34,620 nt of DNA. It comes from Streptococcus suis (lineage in GTDB: Bacteria > Bacillota > Bacilli > Lactobacillales > Streptococcaceae). The notes below the pieces were generated by a model, which ran no database searches, was not told the origin of the DNA, and saw nothing but the letters and a program-made list of their open reading frames with translations. The DNA is taken from NCBI RefSeq assembly GCF_019794555.1, contig NZ_JAIMEP010000020.1, positions 1-34,620 of the forward strand. Direction: 5' to 3'. Shown one piece after another: positions 33,506 to 34,620 of the stretch. The translations under genes and the position numbers were made by a program. Numbering within the stretch: the first letter of the stretch is position 1; each line of letters opens with the position of its first letter.

Positions 33506-33526
33506 AAAGAGGGACTCCCTCTTTTT
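33503..33526. terminator. Bidirectional terminator between mvaA and the GNAT gene
   Basis: AAAAAGAGGG / CCCTCTTTTT with a 3-nt loop and T runs in both directions. Confidence 0.85.
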
Positions 33527-33993
33527 TAATTTATTATTTGCTCCATACGGAACTTTTGCGTTTTCATTCCTTGGCGTTCATAAAAACGGACAGCTCCTGC
33601 ATTGTCAGCCCATACATCCAAGGTAAGATTATGGCAACCCTGCTCCTTGGCATAGGAAAGAGCAAATTCATAAAGTTGCTCGCCAATTCTTTGACCACGC
33701 GCCGAATTGGCTACACATAAATCATCAATAAACAAGGTTTTAACTGGTTCTAAAACATCGCCTGTTGCGGTAGATAATTCACAAAACAAATGCCCAACCA
33801 CTTGACCGTCTAGCTCAAAGACAAAAATAGGCTTATCTGGATTTTCCAAAAGGGCTACTAATTCAGCCTCAGAAAATTTTTGACCTGCACTTTTAAAAAT
33901 ATCTGGTCGTGCCTGGTGATGCACCTGTAAAATATCTTGAAGCAATTCATTTAAAACTGGAATATCAGATGGTCTAGCTTTACGGATTGTCAT
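33526..33993 (-). CDS. GNAT N-acetyltransferase
   Basis: Encodes 155 residues with a GNAT fold: IRKARPSDIPVLNELL start, LFIDDLCVANSARGQRIGEQLYEFAL with the RGQRIG acetyl-CoA turn (about 90-110) and NLTLDVWADNAGAVRFYERQGM. Substrate unknown. Start 33993 has AAGGGGAG upstream; an in-frame ATG at 34032 is rejected, as it sits beyond the -10 box. Monocistronic and convergent with mvaA. Confidence 0.9.
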   Translation of the reverse strand: MTIRKARPSDIPVLNELLQDILQVHHQARPDIFKSAGQKFSEAELVALLENPDKPIFVFELDGQVVGHLFCELSTATGDVLEPVKTLFIDDLCVANSARGQRIGEQLYEFALSYAKEQGCHNLTLDVWADNAGAVRFYERQGMKTQKFRMEQIIN

Positions 33994-34020
33994 AAAAAAA
34001 CTCCCCTTTTTATTTTTTCT

Positions 34021-34048
34021 ATTATAGCACATGTTTATTTTTTAACAA
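34021..34048 (-). promoter_or_regulatory. Promoter of the GNAT gene
   Basis: On the minus strand TTGTTA (34043-34048), 16-bp spacer and TATAAT (34021-34026), with TGC before the -10 box. Confidence 0.7.
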
Positions 34049-34132
34049 AATAGGTCTGCAGACCGATGAAGATTCTGAAAATTCATGTATACTATAAGTG
34101 TATCCTAAAATTTTTCATAAATCTCCAAAAAG

Positions 34133-34158
34133 AATCAGCCCGCCAAGGCTGGTTTTTT
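34133..34158 (+). terminator. Terminator-like hairpin with no obvious upstream gene
   Basis: AATCAGCC / GGCTGGTT with a 6-nt loop and a following run of six T. On the minus strand the other side is also T-rich, so it could act there too. A TATACT box at 34088-34093 on the plus strand could start a short transcript that ends here. Confidence 0.55.
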
Positions 34159-34211
34159 GTTGTCTTAAAACGAGAATGTGTAATATAGAAAACTACCAAA
34201 ATTTAGCCCTT

Positions 34212-34325
34212 CTTTGACGCAAAAGGCTTTTGCTTCATTTCCAACCTCACAGAGTCACTCCCCTGACTCTTTGACGCAAATGTCTTTTGCTTCATCTCCA
34301 ACCTCCCAGAGTCACTCCCCTGACT
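34212..34325. repeat. Two-unit 57-bp tandem repeat
   Basis: Units 34212-34268 and 34269-34325 agree at 53 of 57 positions and both begin CTTTGACGCAAA. Unit 1 holds a GCAAAAG-G-CTTTTGC palindrome, decayed in unit 2. A 10-bp-arm hairpin CCCAGAGTCA / TGACTCTGGG lies at 34305-34330, extending past unit 2. No open frame of note crosses it. Confidence 0.8.
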
Positions 34326-34345
34326 CTGGGAGTCCCAAAACACAG

Positions 34346-34394
34346 AAAAAACCCTATTGCACAACGTAGAAACGTTGATACAATAGGCTTTTTC
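34346..34394. terminator. Bidirectional terminator in the gene-free right end
   Basis: CCTATTG (353-359 of the 34,000s) pairs with CAATAGG (381-387), with an inner CAACGT / ACGTTG stem. Six A residues stand on the left and TTTTT on the right. Confidence 0.75.
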
Positions 34395-34478
34395 ACGTTA
34401 CTCCTCGCTCTTTTATTTCTAGGCGAGGGATAAAACAGTCTATCCCCAGTTTTGCTCTCCGGTTTTCAAGCAAAAGAT

Positions 34479-34501
34479 AAAAAGGTCCACTGGACCTTTT
34501 T
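34479..34501. terminator. Second bidirectional terminator in the gene-free right end
   Basis: Perfect 10-bp arms AAAAAGGTCC / GGACCTTTTT with a 3-nt loop. The stretch 34502-34620 is AT-rich and holds no gene or element I recognise. Confidence 0.8.
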
Positions 34502-34620
34502 ATTATTTTACAGCGTCTTTAAATGAACGAAATATTTCAATGATATATAATAGTAAAAATCTTGTCAATATAAGCCTTTATAAGTAGTAAAACTAAATTT
34601 ATTTCACTCATGAGAATTGG

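Noticed and set aside
34212..34325. Direct repeats that could suggest a CRISPR array
   Set aside because: Only two units, directly abutting without spacers, and no cas genes in the window.

Overview
The window looks like a chromosomal segment of a low-GC Gram-positive coccus, most likely Streptococcus and close to S. suis. This rests on protein character and gene order, not on a database search. Supporting signs are murA-GNAT-map-yihY in one direction, a preQ1-II leader on queT, an SMK-box-like leader on metK, an LPXTG surface protein, a mevalonate operon and short MITE-like repeats of RUP type. No rRNA, tRNA, CRISPR array or prophage was seen. About 38 protein genes are supported.

Layout. 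1-115: apparent 5-prime end of a group II intron on the minus strand, directly behind the terminator of a PspC/DUF4097 gene pair. 156-3806 (minus): PspC protein, DUF4097 protein, SprT-like metalloprotein and Tex. 3936-5784: deoxynucleoside kinase (+), queT with its riboswitch (-) and a GtrA-like membrane protein (+). 5904-10237: an accessory-looking stretch with a degenerate histidine-phosphatase-fold protein (-), then an uncharacterised 198-residue protein translationally coupled to a 925-residue LPXTG surface protein with PrgA/SEC10-like character (+), preceded by a perfect 16-bp-arm dyad over the -10 box. 10522-14473 (minus): yihY, map, GNAT, murA, with a RUP-like element ending at the map stop codon. 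14726-16760: flavodoxin-fold oxidoreductase and metK behind the SMK box. 16832-19081: comEB-like dCMP deaminase, a HEPN-like/CBS protein and an M42 peptidase. 19147-24233: birA, DUF3272, dnaX, free methionine-R-sulfoxide reductase, DUF1294, PadR and udk. 24335-26393: Gfo/Idh/MocA oxidoreductase and DEAD-box helicase. 26394-26862: two repeats. 26863-29597 (minus): pgdA, gloA and gpmA. 29821-33505 (+): thiolase, mvaS, mvaA, which is the upper mevalonate pathway from acetyl-CoA to mevalonate. 33526-33993: GNAT. 34000-34620: no gene, but a tandem repeat and several terminator hairpins.

Most of the window is housekeeping: nucleotide salvage, replication, cell-wall precursor synthesis and modification, SAM, biotin ligation and isoprenoid precursors. 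The observations most worth a second look are: (i) four strong and one weak candidate for leaderless transcripts (tex, birA, DUF3272, the reductase-dnaX unit, and gtrA), where a TGnTATAAT box sits 6-7 nt before the start codon and no Shine-Dalgarno is possible; (ii) a histidine-phosphatase-fold membrane protein that has lost its nucleophilic histidine and a phosphate-binding arginine; (iii) the symmetric operator-like dyad and coupled gene pair around the PrgA-like surface protein; (iv) a HEPN-like RX4H motif fused to a CBS module; (v) the group II intron edge behind a terminator; and (vi) the tandem-repeat and hairpin region at the right end. All product names are from reading motifs in the translated sequence; no searches were run.
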